Shown: piece by piece, positions 14,382 through 23,045 of the stretch
How the letters are laid out: every line of letters starts with the position of its first letter
Numbering within the stretch: position 1 is the first letter of the stretch
Virus record (IMG/VR): IMGVR_UViG_3300025085_000182
Span: 1 to 24,647 of that record
DNA: 24,647 nucleotides
Source of the DNA: a virus
Direction: 5' to 3' (one strand)
Program-made: the position numbers and the translations under genes
Notes under the pieces: generated by a model
What the model saw: the letters and a program-made list of their open reading frames with translations, nothing else
The model's database searches: none
Told to the model about the DNA's origin: nothing

Positions 14382-14531
14382 TTAAGTTTCTGTCTTACCA
14401 ACTCCTTGTCCCCATATTGTACCATCACAGCATTCTATCCTATAATTGTTATCATCACAAAGACAACCTTTTGTAGATCTTATAGGACTAGTATATGATG
14501 GTGTTGGATTTTTTCTCTTTTTTTTACTCAT
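14382..14531 (-). CDS. 49-aa Cys-containing small protein
   Basis: Starts at the ATG of an ATGA overlap (14531-14528) with the preceding 46-aa gene. The N-terminus is very basic (MSKKKRKNP); the C-terminal half has CLCDDNNYRIECCDGTIWGQ with four cysteines (CxC and CC) and a Gly-rich end. I recall very similar G-C-L-C...E-C-C-D-G-x-x-W-x-Q-G small proteins in Bacteroidota phages. It could be a small zinc- or disulfide-bound head part. Function is unknown; existence is well supported by tight overlap and pattern. Confidence 0.7.
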   Translation of the reverse strand: MSKKKRKNPTPSYTSPIRSTKGCLCDDNNYRIECCDGTIWGQGVGKTET

Positions 14532-14668
14532 CTTCCTTGTTGATTATAAGGTTTTACATAATTAGTAGCACCTTTATTCTTTGATGTCTTAGATTTAGCA
14601 TGAACTCCCTTTCTTCTAACCTTCTTTTTTTCTAAAGTTGTTGAACTTATAAACTTACTCCTTGCCAT
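14528..14668 (-). CDS. 46-aa basic small protein
   Basis: Starts in the stop of the protease gene (TAATG, 14670-14666) and ends in an ATGA overlap with the next gene. The sequence is very basic (KKKVRRKGVHAKSKTSKNKG, ending NYVKPYNQQGR). I recall the K-G-V-H-A-K-T-K-T-S pattern with a G-R end from other phages. It may bind DNA or RNA, or be packaged in the head. Function is unknown. Confidence 0.75.
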   Translation of the reverse strand: MARSKFISSTTLEKKKVRRKGVHAKSKTSKNKGATNYVKPYNQQGR

Positions 14669-15861
14669 TATCTATTAATTGGTACACAATTAGGAACTCT
14701 CTTACCATTCTTTATTTTAGTTCCATACATTTCATATCCTGATTGACATGGTTTCTTTAATTCATGCACTTCACAAGGCATGTACCATTCTTTACCTTCA
14801 ATCTCATGCATATGATAACCCTCACATCCTATGTTCATAGCCATTTCTTCAGCTTTTTCTATGGAAGAATATGCTAATCTATCATCTATGATTGCAAAGT
14901 TATCATCAACTACTACAGTTTCAAGTTCTAACTCTCCTAATTCTCTTAGTTTGTTTCTACTCCAACCTAAAGCAGCTAACCCACCCCATAACAAGTATGA
15001 TATATTAGCACATGCTTCACTATCATTCTCATTCTTTCTGTATTGATCTTCAGCTCTAGATAAATAGCTATACATTCTTTTAATTGTTTCTACAGAGATG
15101 TTCTTCTTTTGTGCTAATTGTGTTGCTCTGATCTTACCAACATCTGTTGCACATTTATTCTTTATTTTTTTATTGAGTTCAATCCCTCTTTCAGCATTAT
15201 TTGCCACTCCATCAGGATAATCATTAAAGCTCTCTAATGCAACTTCTTTGTCCTCTATAACATTCTCTATTTCTGATAACAGAAACTCTGCCTCAAGGTG
15301 TTCTAATTCACTTAGAAAGTCATTCATCTTCTCTTTAGGTCTTTCAGCTTTATCAGCAAAATAGCCTTCTATTGAGAAACCTTTAACTACTCCTTCTTTT
15401 ACATAGTTTTTCCATACATCATCAGAATCTACTCTAATTGCTCCCATCCATGTACCTACTGGAACTTCTTTAGTATTTTCATACAATCTACTCTTATCAT
15501 ACACTTCATCCTGAACTATCCAACTCTCTACAAGTGTTAATCCTTTTAAACTGTATTCATGTTCTAAACTTGCATTGTGTTGATTGCCTTGTTTAAGATA
15601 CATCTGTGATGCCTTCTCTACAGTTTCATTAGAGAAGTATATGTAATAATCTTCATCTTCTCCTTTTCTTAAAATTGGTTTATTAGGAATTAATACAGCA
15701 CCTAGTAGTATTCTTTTATCTTTTGATACTTCTGCTAATCTAATTTGCTCATCTTTTAATGCAACAAAATTTGACTGTATTGCAGGATTCTCTACAATAG
15801 AAATTGCATCAACTCCATTGTATTCAGTTTCCTCATCTAATATTAATTCTATAATCTTCAT
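14668..15861 (-). CDS. XkdF-like prohead protease with two C-terminal domains
   Basis: A 397-aa protein. The N-terminal ~190 residues match the XkdF-type phage serine protease: KRILLGAVLIPNKPILRK, YYIYFSNETVEKASQMYLKQ, NASLEHE, LTLVESWIVQDE, VPVGTWMGAIRVD and VVKGFSIEGYF. His in LEHE and Ser in GFSIEG are the likely catalytic pair. Residues ~215-310 form a helical domain (NAERGIELNKKIKNKCATD, VETIKRMYSYLSRAEDQY, SYLLWGGLAALGWSRNKL) I know as an added domain in phage head proteins. The C-terminus has a small Cys motif (SGYEMYGTKIKNGKRVPNCV). The enzyme trims scaffold and capsid during maturation. Confidence 0.85.
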   Translation of the reverse strand: MKIIELILDEETEYNGVDAISIVENPAIQSNFVALKDEQIRLAEVSKDKRILLGAVLIPNKPILRKGEDEDYYIYFSNETVEKASQMYLKQGNQHNASLEHEYSLKGLTLVESWIVQDEVYDKSRLYENTKEVPVGTWMGAIRVDSDDVWKNYVKEGVVKGFSIEGYFADKAERPKEKMNDFLSELEHLEAEFLLSEIENVIEDKEVALESFNDYPDGVANNAERGIELNKKIKNKCATDVGKIRATQLAQKKNISVETIKRMYSYLSRAEDQYRKNENDSEACANISYLLWGGLAALGWSRNKLRELGELELETVVVDDNFAIIDDRLAYSSIEKAEEMAMNIGCEGYHMHEIEGKEWYMPCEVHELKKPCQSGYEMYGTKIKNGKRVPNCVPINR

Positions 15862-15891
15862 ATTATTATAATCTTTTATTTTATTTATTTA

Positions 15892-17544
15892 TTAAATTCC
15901 TGCAACCATTACTCTGTTTCTTGCAAGTTCTTGAGCTGTTGTAACTTCTTCTGCAACTACAAATGCTTGAATTGGTTCATTTTGTTTTTCTCCTATTGCT
16001 GATGCTAATTGATTAATTGGTGATGCACCTACTACATTAAAATCAGGAGCTTGTATTTGAGGTACTGGAGCTTGTCCTCCTCCACCTGCTGAAATACCAC
16101 CAACACTTAGAACAGGTATTTGAGTTTGTTTTATTGCTTTAATTTGTGCAAACCCAGTAGCTAATACAGTAGCAACTCCTGCTATCTTAGTAGCTAATGT
16201 ACCTTCAGATTCTAAAACATCAGCAGCACCTGCATATGTAGATATTAATGCATTTGCTATACTTAATGCTTTTGCTGCATTTGAACCCTCAGTAGCAAAA
16301 CCTAAACCTAATGCTGTAAACTTTAAAATAGTATCTGCTTTAAATTTTTCCCCAGTTTCAGTTATAGCTGTTGTATCATCTTCACTCTTTTTTGTAATCT
16401 CTGCAATAGCTGCAGCTTTAGCTTCTTCTAAACCTAATACATCACCATCATACTTTTTAGCTTGTTCTATTAAAGCATCATATCTTTCCTGAGCTTTAGT
16501 AACTAATAATGCTGTTTTTTCTTCTTCACTAATAGCTAATGCCTCTCTTTGTGCTAATGTGAATGCAGCTTCATCATCAAGTTCTTTTTGTTTATCTGCA
16601 GCAGCCTTATCTTGATCAGCTTTCTTTAATGCTTTCTCCTCATTATTAAGAGCTATAATTTGACCAGTTACTTCTTTTTGTTTTGTAAGTCTTGCAGTTT
16701 CTAATGTTATTAGCTCTGCTTTTAATTGTGCCTCTAGTTCTAAATCTTCTTTAGTAGAACCTGAAAGTTTGTTTTCTTCCTGAATTACATTTAATCTAAT
16801 TCTAGCTAATGCTATTTCTTTATTTGTAATTTCTTCTTCTAATGTACTAGCCTCTTTAAGAAATCCTATTCTTTGTTCAGTTGTGAAATTTTCTCTATCT
16901 ACTGCCTTTTCTAATAAGTCTGCTCTCTCTCTATCTGCTTTAGCTCTATCAACTATTAATTGTCTTTGAATCTTATCTCCTCTAGCTGTTGCATCTGCTA
17001 ACTTAGAAACAATAGCAATTTCCCTTTTAGTTTCTTCTCCAAAATTCTTTACAGCATCAGTAGCTTCTTTGAAACTTTCTTTAACTCCATTCATAGCCTT
17101 TTCAGCTCCTTCAGTATCACCTCTAAATTTAGCTCCTAAATATTTACCAACTCCTAAAATTGCATTTCCAAAACTTGTCATGATGTCTGTAACATTCCCT
17201 ACAACTACACCAATTTGTTTTGTGATTTTTATAAATTTATTTTGCCCTTCTTCTGAACTTGTGAAGGCTGCTGCAACTGCTGCTATTCCTGCAATTAGTA
17301 ATCCTATTCCTGCAGCTTTAATTGCTTTACCAAATGTATTAATGCTTTTTATAGCACCAATAATAGCTTTTTTAGCATTATTAAAGCCTGAAACTAAGCC
17401 ACCAGTTGCTTTGTCAGCAGCTCCATCTAACTCATCCATGTTTGTTTCTACCTGCTTGACTTCTTGAGCAGTTTCTTCAATAGCTTGATTAGCCTCTGTA
17501 TTATCTACTTGAAAAAGTAACTGTATTTTCTTTATAACACTCAT
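15892..17544 (-). CDS. Short tape-measure-like tail protein
   Basis: A 550-aa protein. The start (SVIKKIQLLFQVDNTEANQA) resembles tape-measure N-termini. A hydrophobic stretch at ~75-93 (AAGIGLLIAGIAAVAAAF) is the membrane-like segment typical of them. Residues ~160-400 are a long charged coiled coil (KADRERADLLEKAVDRENF, LEAQLKAELITLETARLT). The C-terminal part AKALSIANALISTYAGAADV with GFAQIKAIKQTQIP is the hallmark end region of these proteins. At ~0.15 nm per residue the tail would be roughly 80 nm. The first four bases overlap the 51-aa gene as ATGA. Confidence 0.8.
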   Translation of the reverse strand: MSVIKKIQLLFQVDNTEANQAIEETAQEVKQVETNMDELDGAADKATGGLVSGFNNAKKAIIGAIKSINTFGKAIKAAGIGLLIAGIAAVAAAFTSSEEGQNKFIKITKQIGVVVGNVTDIMTSFGNAILGVGKYLGAKFRGDTEGAEKAMNGVKESFKEATDAVKNFGEETKREIAIVSKLADATARGDKIQRQLIVDRAKADRERADLLEKAVDRENFTTEQRIGFLKEASTLEEEITNKEIALARIRLNVIQEENKLSGSTKEDLELEAQLKAELITLETARLTKQKEVTGQIIALNNEEKALKKADQDKAAADKQKELDDEAAFTLAQREALAISEEEKTALLVTKAQERYDALIEQAKKYDGDVLGLEEAKAAAIAEITKKSEDDTTAITETGEKFKADTILKFTALGLGFATEGSNAAKALSIANALISTYAGAADVLESEGTLATKIAGVATVLATGFAQIKAIKQTQIPVLSVGGISAGGGGQAPVPQIQAPDFNVVGASPINQLASAIGEKQNEPIQAFVVAEEVTTAQELARNRVMVAGI

Positions 17545-17696
17545 TTGTTTTTATTTATTTCCCAGTTAGCCATCCTTTTAGCAATCTTTAAGCCTTTTTT
17601 CCAGTTATCAGGTAGATATTTAGAACCTTGTGCAAACTTTATATTGTCAGTTTCACCATTTACTATCTGTAGTAAGTCTATAATGTTCTTTAACAT
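17541..17696 (-). CDS. 51-aa tail-module protein
   Basis: MLKNIIDLLQIVNG... lies between the hydroxylase (stop 5 bases upstream) and the tape-measure gene, whose ATG overlaps its TGA (ATGA). The peptide has KYLPDNWKKGLKIAKRMANW as its conserved-looking core with a predicted amphipathic helix. I do not recognise it. Such a small gene just before the tape measure often corresponds to a tail chaperone, but this one is too short for a G/GT pair and no slippery site was seen. Confidence 0.65.
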   Translation of the reverse strand: MLKNIIDLLQIVNGETDNIKFAQGSKYLPDNWKKGLKIAKRMANWEINKNK

Positions 17697-17701
17697 GCTA
17701 C

Positions 17702-18319
17702 TTATATAATACTTAATTGAGATTTTTTTAATAATTTTTGATATTCTTTGTAATCATCTGATCCATTCCAATTATTCTCTCTCCACCATGATGTTACTAT
17801 GTATTTTGTACCTTCTTTTACATCTTCACCTGAATGCAACTTATATTCATCAGGTTTCCCCATGTGTAAATTATTCCAAATGACAGCTTTGTATTTTTTT
17901 GGCTGTATTTCTTTTTTAAGATGTCTAAAATTTGTAGTACCTCCAGTAAAATCATCATTTAAATACAACATAAATGTATATGTTCTGTTTCCTGATGCTA
18001 AACAATTCATATCATAGTGTTCTCCTATAAAGTAATCAGGATGCTCTCTAAAGTATTGACCTTTTTCATATCTCTGACCTTGTAATACTTCTCCTTTATT
18101 AAAAGGCACACCTAAATATTTAGCAATTCTTTGATGAATCTTTTTAATAGTAGGATTTTTACTGTCTAATGTTGCTGAGTAAGATGTTCTAGCATTATCT
18201 AGTTTACTGTATTGATTTTTAGAACCTGCAACTGTAGATTTATGTGCAAACTTATCTATTAAATATATTAAGTGATCTGCTTCAGCTTTGTTTATAAAAT
18301 TTTCTACTTCTTTAATCAT
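17702..18319 (-). CDS. Prolyl-4-hydroxylase-like 2OG-Fe(II) oxygenase
   Basis: A 205-aa double-stranded beta-helix enzyme. RYEKGQYFREHPDYF (83-97) supplies His93-x-Asp95, LHSGEDV (161-167) the distal His162, and KGT-KYIVTSWWRE (168-181) the basic residue, probably Lys172, that binds 2-oxoglutarate. NRTYTFMLYLND and GGTTNF are further family blocks. This matches the P4H-alpha-type family, which hydroxylates proline using O2, Fe(II) and 2-oxoglutarate. ATG at 18319 is used because the 37 extra upstream codons lie mostly inside the hub gene; spacing to the hub stop is ten bases. The preceding gene has Pro-rich linkers, so its product is a candidate substrate. DNA-base or lipid-modifying roles remain possible. 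Confidence 0.85.
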   Translation of the reverse strand: MIKEVENFINKAEADHLIYLIDKFAHKSTVAGSKNQYSKLDNARTSYSATLDSKNPTIKKIHQRIAKYLGVPFNKGEVLQGQRYEKGQYFREHPDYFIGEHYDMNCLASGNRTYTFMLYLNDDFTGGTTNFRHLKKEIQPKKYKAVIWNNLHMGKPDEYKLHSGEDVKEGTKYIVTSWWRENNWNGSDDYKEYQKLLKKSQLSII

Positions 18320-18329
18320 TCTTTTTATT

Positions 18330-21300
18330 TTATTGTGACTGACAACTGTTAGTATATGGACCTTGTAGGTTAGTACCTGACCAATAATAATAGTTCCCTG
18401 CAGGTTGGTCTGCAAAATACCTAGCAACATTTAATACAGTATTACAAGATGAATTTGTGTAAACAGTATTTGCTTGTTCTATTGTATTTGCATCTATATA
18501 AACAGTTCTAGGTGTAGTTTGGTTACATAAATCAGGAGCTGTTGATGCATAAAATAAGCTCTGACTTCCACATATTGGAGTAGGTGGAGGTGTAGCAGGA
18601 GGAGTAGGAGGAGTAGGTGCATTCTCATTACACTCTATACAGTTTTCTCCTGCTGTAGTAGCAGTTGAAAATATAGTGAAGTTTGTTATGTCTTGTGGGT
18701 TTACAGCATTTTCTAAATTAGTAACCCATCTCAAACATTCATAACCAGTTGTACCACCCCTTTGTATAACCCACCATGATGATATTTGTAGTGTTTGACT
18801 TACAACATATAAAATTTGACCATTAGGATCATCACAAGTAATAAACTGTGCATAGTATGGACCTTGTGGTGCAACTGGTGGTGTAGGTGGTGGAGTTGTA
18901 GGACAACTTGTAAATGAAGTAGGACTCATAGGTCCAGCATTGTTTCCTGATGTTACCAATCCTACTACTTTATATGTAGTTCCACCATTACCAAAAGATA
19001 CAATATCATTTGTGTTAAAAGTAATCTGTGTGTTATCTTGCTGTGATCTCCAACCAGTTGTGCCATCATCACATTTTTGTAATGAATAATAGTTTACAAC
19101 TGGAGGTGTTGTTGGACATCCAGTAGCACCTGTGTCTGTTACAGTACCTACATTAGCAGTTGAGTTTGTAGTACCTACAACTATATAAAAAATTCCATTA
19201 GAATCTTGAACTCTTGTACCATTAGGATCATTTTCAACTAGATTTGGCAGCTCTACAGTTGTATTACCACTTCTATAACCACCTTGTAAAGTTCCACATT
19301 GTTTTAAAGACCAGTATAAAGGACATGCTGTTAATGTTGATTTTGTTACAGATCCCACACTAGTTCCTGATTGAGTAGTTCCTGTTACCTCATATATCTG
19401 ACTAGGTGTAGCAGTTTCAAAAACAAAATCTCCTACTGCTAAAGCACTTAACTGTTCAGTTGTTTGTGCTGATATAAAACCTGTATTGTTTGTAGAACAT
19501 TGTTTAAGCTCCCAATAATATATATCATTTGGTTGAATAGTAGTTGGACATCCAGTTGCACTTAAACTAACTACAGAGATTACACCACTTGAAAAATTAT
19601 TAGGTGTATCTGTATTACCATAAACAATATAAACCTCTCCATCAGGACCTTGCACTCTAGAACCATTAACAGGGTCTTCTGTCATACCAGTTAATTCAGC
19701 AGTAGTTTGTTCTGAAACATATCCACCTACTGATGTTGTACATTTTTGCATTAACCAATAAAAATCTGTAGGAGTAGGAGTTGCAGTAGGACAACCATTA
19801 CTACCTAAATCTACTAATGCAGCTACAATACCATTTGTGTTAGTAGTAGTCCCTATAACTGTATATATAAATCCATTTGCATCTTGCACCCTTGAACCAG
19901 TTTGTCCATTAGCATCAATATCTAAATCAATTTGGTCTGTAGTTTCAGGTGATACATAGCCAGTTTGATTATTAGAACACAATTTTAAAGAGTATCTTAT
20001 TGGATCAGGTGTGCCTCCTCCTGAAGGACATGTACAAGTAGATAAAGCTCCTATATTAATTGAACCAGTTGTATTACTTGTTGCTGCTACATAATAACAT
20101 GTACCATTATATGTTCTTTCAGTTCCTGCTAAATTAGATAAATTAGAAAACCCATAATGTTGTATTGAGCTTGTGTTAGAACAAGAGTTTAAAGTATAGT
20201 AATAAACTGGACAAGTACAAGTAGGCAAACTACTTACATCTATAGTTCCAGTATTTGTTGTTGATGCAATGTTGTAACATGTATTATTGTATGTTCTGCT
20301 CCCACTAAGTCCTGATGTACCACTAAAACCATATAAAACAGTTCCAGTACCATCACATCTTGTTAAACTATAATAATATGTTGTTGGACCTTGTGTACAA
20401 TTATATACTTTAGGACTAAAAGCTGATACAGTTTTTGCTGATACTACAGTTGGCTGTCCTGATGTATTATTTACAATAGTTGAAGTTGTTGTATTACTAT
20501 TAATAATCACATATGCAACATTATTAGAATCTTCTACTTTTTCTGTTATAGCATATGTAGGATTTGTTACTGCTGTTGATGTTCTAAAAGTACTCTCATT
20601 ATCTGAACACCTCTTTAAACCATAATATAATGTAGGAGGAGTAGTTGATTCAGGACATCCTGAGAATCCAGTATCACTAACTGTTTTTGCTGTGTAAGTT
20701 CCTGGTCCTATATTTCCTTTAACAATATAAAAGTTTCCACCTTCTGTTAGCCTTCTATTATTTACAAAATTAAAATTTGCTATTGTAGAAGATGATTCAT
20801 AAAAAGTTCCTGAGTTAGCACAATCCTCAAAGTAAAGCACATTAGTTTCAGGAGTTCCTTCAGGTTGAGTTGTATCACCACCTCCAGTATCAGGATTAAT
20901 GCTAGGTATTACATCAACTGTTTCATTTAACAACTGCATTTGACTCTCACCACTTAATAGATTTGTTGTTATACTGTTTATTTTATAAGACTCATTGTTA
21001 ATGGTTACACTATCTGCTAAACTGTAATTTAAAATAAACTTTTTTGGTAATCTTGCATTTAGTCTTGTTAGTCTTTTAGATCTATTAAATACTGATTGAA
21101 TATAAAACCTATAATATTTTAAGAATAATGTTTGATCAAAAGCAGTACTATTAGTAAACTCATTTAACTCTAAATTAAAATGTATGTTTTCTTTATTTAC
21201 TTCAGGTTGAATACTTACTGAATTGCTTGGCATCCAAAATTCACCAAAGTCATTTATTCCTCCAGTTCCAGTTTTCTGTTCTAGAAATCTTATATCATTA

Positions 21301-23045
21301 GCTGATTGTTGAAATATTGGAATAAACAAAACTGCATCTTCAAAGTAAGGTTCTCCATTTTCATTAGCCATCCATCCTACTTGTACTTCTGTTTCATTAC
21401 TACCATTTAATAATTTTTCATATTTTAAATGTGCAAATGGCAGCTCTACATTAAATACTTTGTTATTACTATCTAGTAATTCACTATTGTTGTATTTCAA
21501 TGAACCCCAATCTGATCCACTTAGCTGACTGTGTTGTTTTGCTAACCTTGTATCTGTGTCTTTATATTTAAAAATAATTTCTTCATATGGCAATGCTTTA
21601 TCTATTTCACTAGAACTTGGATCAACAAATTCTGTAATGTCTCTAATAGAACCTGAATTGTAAAACTCCTCTAAAGTTTTTACATGTATAATTCCATCTT
21701 TTTCAAAGGCTGTTAGATTAAACATTTTAAACAATCCACTAATAAAATCTATTGTTTTTAGAGATGGTAGATGGTCTTTAATTATAAATTCTTTTTCAAG
21801 AGGTATAATTACATTTGTAAGTTGATGGCTAGAGCTGTTACCACTTGAATCACTTGCTTGAAAAGTAAAATTAGATAATTGAAAAGCTGTAGTAGTTTCA
21901 ATTTCTATTGTATAACCTGCTGATGTGTTATACATAAACACAGTAAATGAGCCAGTTGTATTAGTTCCTCCAGTAAAGTTTTGTGAAAATACTTCTGATG
22001 TGCCACCCCTTCTTACTCTAATTGTAAAATCAGGATATGCTGAGGTAGCTTGAAAACTAAACACACCAGTTATAAAATCTCTTTCAGGTAACCCTTGAAT
22101 GTAAATTGCATTAAATGTAACTGCTAGTTTATTATTTAATGCTTGTGCTGTGCTAAACCCTGATACTTGTTTTAGAGCTGTCCCCATATCTTCAAACTGC
22201 CTACCCTCTGTATTTTGACAAAGCATATAGAGTTTTTTATAACCCTCTGGACCATTTGTTAAACTAAAGAAATCATCACTAAATCTGATTGATGTATATT
22301 GATTTTGTATTGCTCTTACAATTAAGTGAACTGGAATAGCATAAGTTAAATCTTCAAAATACACCCCATGTACATCTGCAGCAGTTTCTGATCCTGCATT
22401 AGTTGGTGCTAAGTTTCCTCCTAGCTCTAAATTTTCTGAACCATCTGCATTCTGATATGGAACTGTTATACCTCCATCCATATATAATCTAGCTGAGTTA
22501 GATATTAAAGGACAGATAACTGATTTGTAATAAGTTACATTAGTTCCTAAATCATCTACTGTGACACCTGATGTACCTCCCAAACCATCCTCTGTAGTTA
22601 AAAGATTTAATACTTGTGATGCACTATATGTAGTATTAAAATTGTCTAGCCAGTTTAATGAGTTGATTTCATCTTCTCTTAATGTGTCCTTTAATGTAAC
22701 TGTATTACCAAAAAAGGTAACCTTGTATGATTTAGGTTGATTGTTTTCTATTGATACTCCTTCTAATCTTAAAAGTCCTTCTTTAAATGGTATTGTATTT
22801 AACTCTATTCTAGCAGGAACTTTCTTTCTAGCATCAAATGATGTACCAGTTGCTAAATTAAATCTATAATAATGTTTGAATATTTTGTTGTTTTCTTTTG
22901 ATGCAGGTAAGTTAAAAGGTTTTGAGAAGTCTGTAAACACTTTAGAAACATCCCTAACATCTTGAATTGTTTGATTAAGACTTAGGCTTTCATCTTCAAA
23001 TATTTCTACTCTCTGATTATTAATGTATAATTCATATCCATTCAT
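18330..23045 (-). CDS. Large tail hub/baseplate protein with tandem Cys-module adhesin region
   Basis: A 1571-aa protein. The N-terminal ~730 residues (start MNGYELYINNQRVEIFEDES, then VFTDFSKPFNLPASKENNK) are the type I know from Bacteroidota phages at the tail tip, rich in beta strands. From ~733 to the end it consists of about eleven modules of roughly 55-80 residues. Each opens with an aromatic-x-L-x-x-C motif (WSLKQC, YSLKLC, WELKQC) and closes with GCP- or CTCP-like motifs, with Tyr/Thr/Gly-rich strands between. Linkers are Pro/Thr-rich (TTPPPTPPVAPQGP, APTPPTPPATPPPTP). It is probably the tail-tip or receptor-binding component. TAATG at 23047-23043 couples it to the 322-aa gene. Confidence 0.7.
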   Translation of the reverse strand: MNGYELYINNQRVEIFEDESLSLNQTIQDVRDVSKVFTDFSKPFNLPASKENNKIFKHYYRFNLATGTSFDARKKVPARIELNTIPFKEGLLRLEGVSIENNQPKSYKVTFFGNTVTLKDTLREDEINSLNWLDNFNTTYSASQVLNLLTTEDGLGGTSGVTVDDLGTNVTYYKSVICPLISNSARLYMDGGITVPYQNADGSENLELGGNLAPTNAGSETAADVHGVYFEDLTYAIPVHLIVRAIQNQYTSIRFSDDFFSLTNGPEGYKKLYMLCQNTEGRQFEDMGTALKQVSGFSTAQALNNKLAVTFNAIYIQGLPERDFITGVFSFQATSAYPDFTIRVRRGGTSEVFSQNFTGGTNTTGSFTVFMYNTSAGYTIEIETTTAFQLSNFTFQASDSSGNSSSHQLTNVIIPLEKEFIIKDHLPSLKTIDFISGLFKMFNLTAFEKDGIIHVKTLEEFYNSGSIRDITEFVDPSSSEIDKALPYEEIIFKYKDTDTRLAKQHSQLSGSDWGSLKYNNSELLDSNNKVFNVELPFAHLKYEKLLNGSNETEVQVGWMANENGEPYFEDAVLFIPIFQQSANDIRFLEQKTGTGGINDFGEFWMPSNSVSIQPEVNKENIHFNLELNEFTNSTAFDQTLFLKYYRFYIQSVFNRSKRLTRLNARLPKKFILNYSLADSVTINNESYKINSITTNLLSGESQMQLLNETVDVIPSINPDTGGGDTTQPEGTPETNVLYFEDCANSGTFYESSSTIANFNFVNNRRLTEGGNFYIVKGNIGPGTYTAKTVSDTGFSGCPESTTPPTLYYGLKRCSDNESTFRTSTAVTNPTYAITEKVEDSNNVAYVIINSNTTTSTIVNNTSGQPTVVSAKTVSAFSPKVYNCTQGPTTYYYSLTRCDGTGTVLYGFSGTSGLSGSRTYNNTCYNIASTTNTGTIDVSSLPTCTCPVYYYTLNSCSNTSSIQHYGFSNLSNLAGTERTYNGTCYYVAATSNTTGSINIGALSTCTCPSGGGTPDPIRYSLKLCSNNQTGYVSPETTDQIDLDIDANGQTGSRVQDANGFIYTVIGTTTNTNGIVAALVDLGSNGCPTATPTPTDFYWLMQKCTTSVGGYVSEQTTAELTGMTEDPVNGSRVQGPDGEVYIVYGNTDTPNNFSSGVISVVSLSATGCPTTIQPNDIYYWELKQCSTNNTGFISAQTTEQLSALAVGDFVFETATPSQIYEVTGTTQSGTSVGSVTKSTLTACPLYWSLKQCGTLQGGYRSGNTTVELPNLVENDPNGTRVQDSNGIFYIVVGTTNSTANVGTVTDTGATGCPTTPPVVNYYSLQKCDDGTTGWRSQQDNTQITFNTNDIVSFGNGGTTYKVVGLVTSGNNAGPMSPTSFTSCPTTPPPTPPVAPQGPYYAQFITCDDPNGQILYVVSQTLQISSWWVIQRGGTTGYECLRWVTNLENAVNPQDITNFTIFSTATTAGENCIECNENAPTPPTPPATPPPTPICGSQSLFYASTAPDLCNQTTPRTVYIDANTIEQANTVYTNSSCNTVLNVARYFADQPAGNYYYWSGTNLQGPYTNSCQSQ
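18334..20850 (-). repeat. Tandem Cys-framed protein modules
   Basis: Roughly eleven diverged repeat modules at residues ~733-1571 of the 1571-aa protein. Shared marks are an N-terminal [YW]-x-L-x-x-C, then a G-[YF]-x-S-x2-T-T segment, G-[ST]-R-V-Q-D-x-N-G in several copies (e.g. GTRVQDSNG, GSRVQDANG), a V-x-G-T-T strand and a closing G-C-P-T. Modules 3 and 4 share YNNTCY/YNGTCY and TCTCP. DNA identity between copies is low, so they are old repeats rather than recent duplications. Confidence 0.75.

Noticed and set aside
17541-17696. Tail chaperone pair with programmed frameshift before the tape measure
   Set aside because: Only one 51-aa gene is present, no slippery heptamer was seen, and the next frame is the tape measure itself.
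18320-18430. N-terminal extension of the oxygenase (MLLGILQTNL...)
   Set aside because: It lies mostly within the hub gene in another frame; the ATG at 18319 is ten bases after the hub stop and begins at a family-like helix.
18334-20850. Diversity-generating retroelement target region
   Set aside because: Repeat modules of an adhesin could be such targets, but no reverse transcriptase, template repeat or accessory gene is present, and copies differ throughout rather than at A-derived sites.
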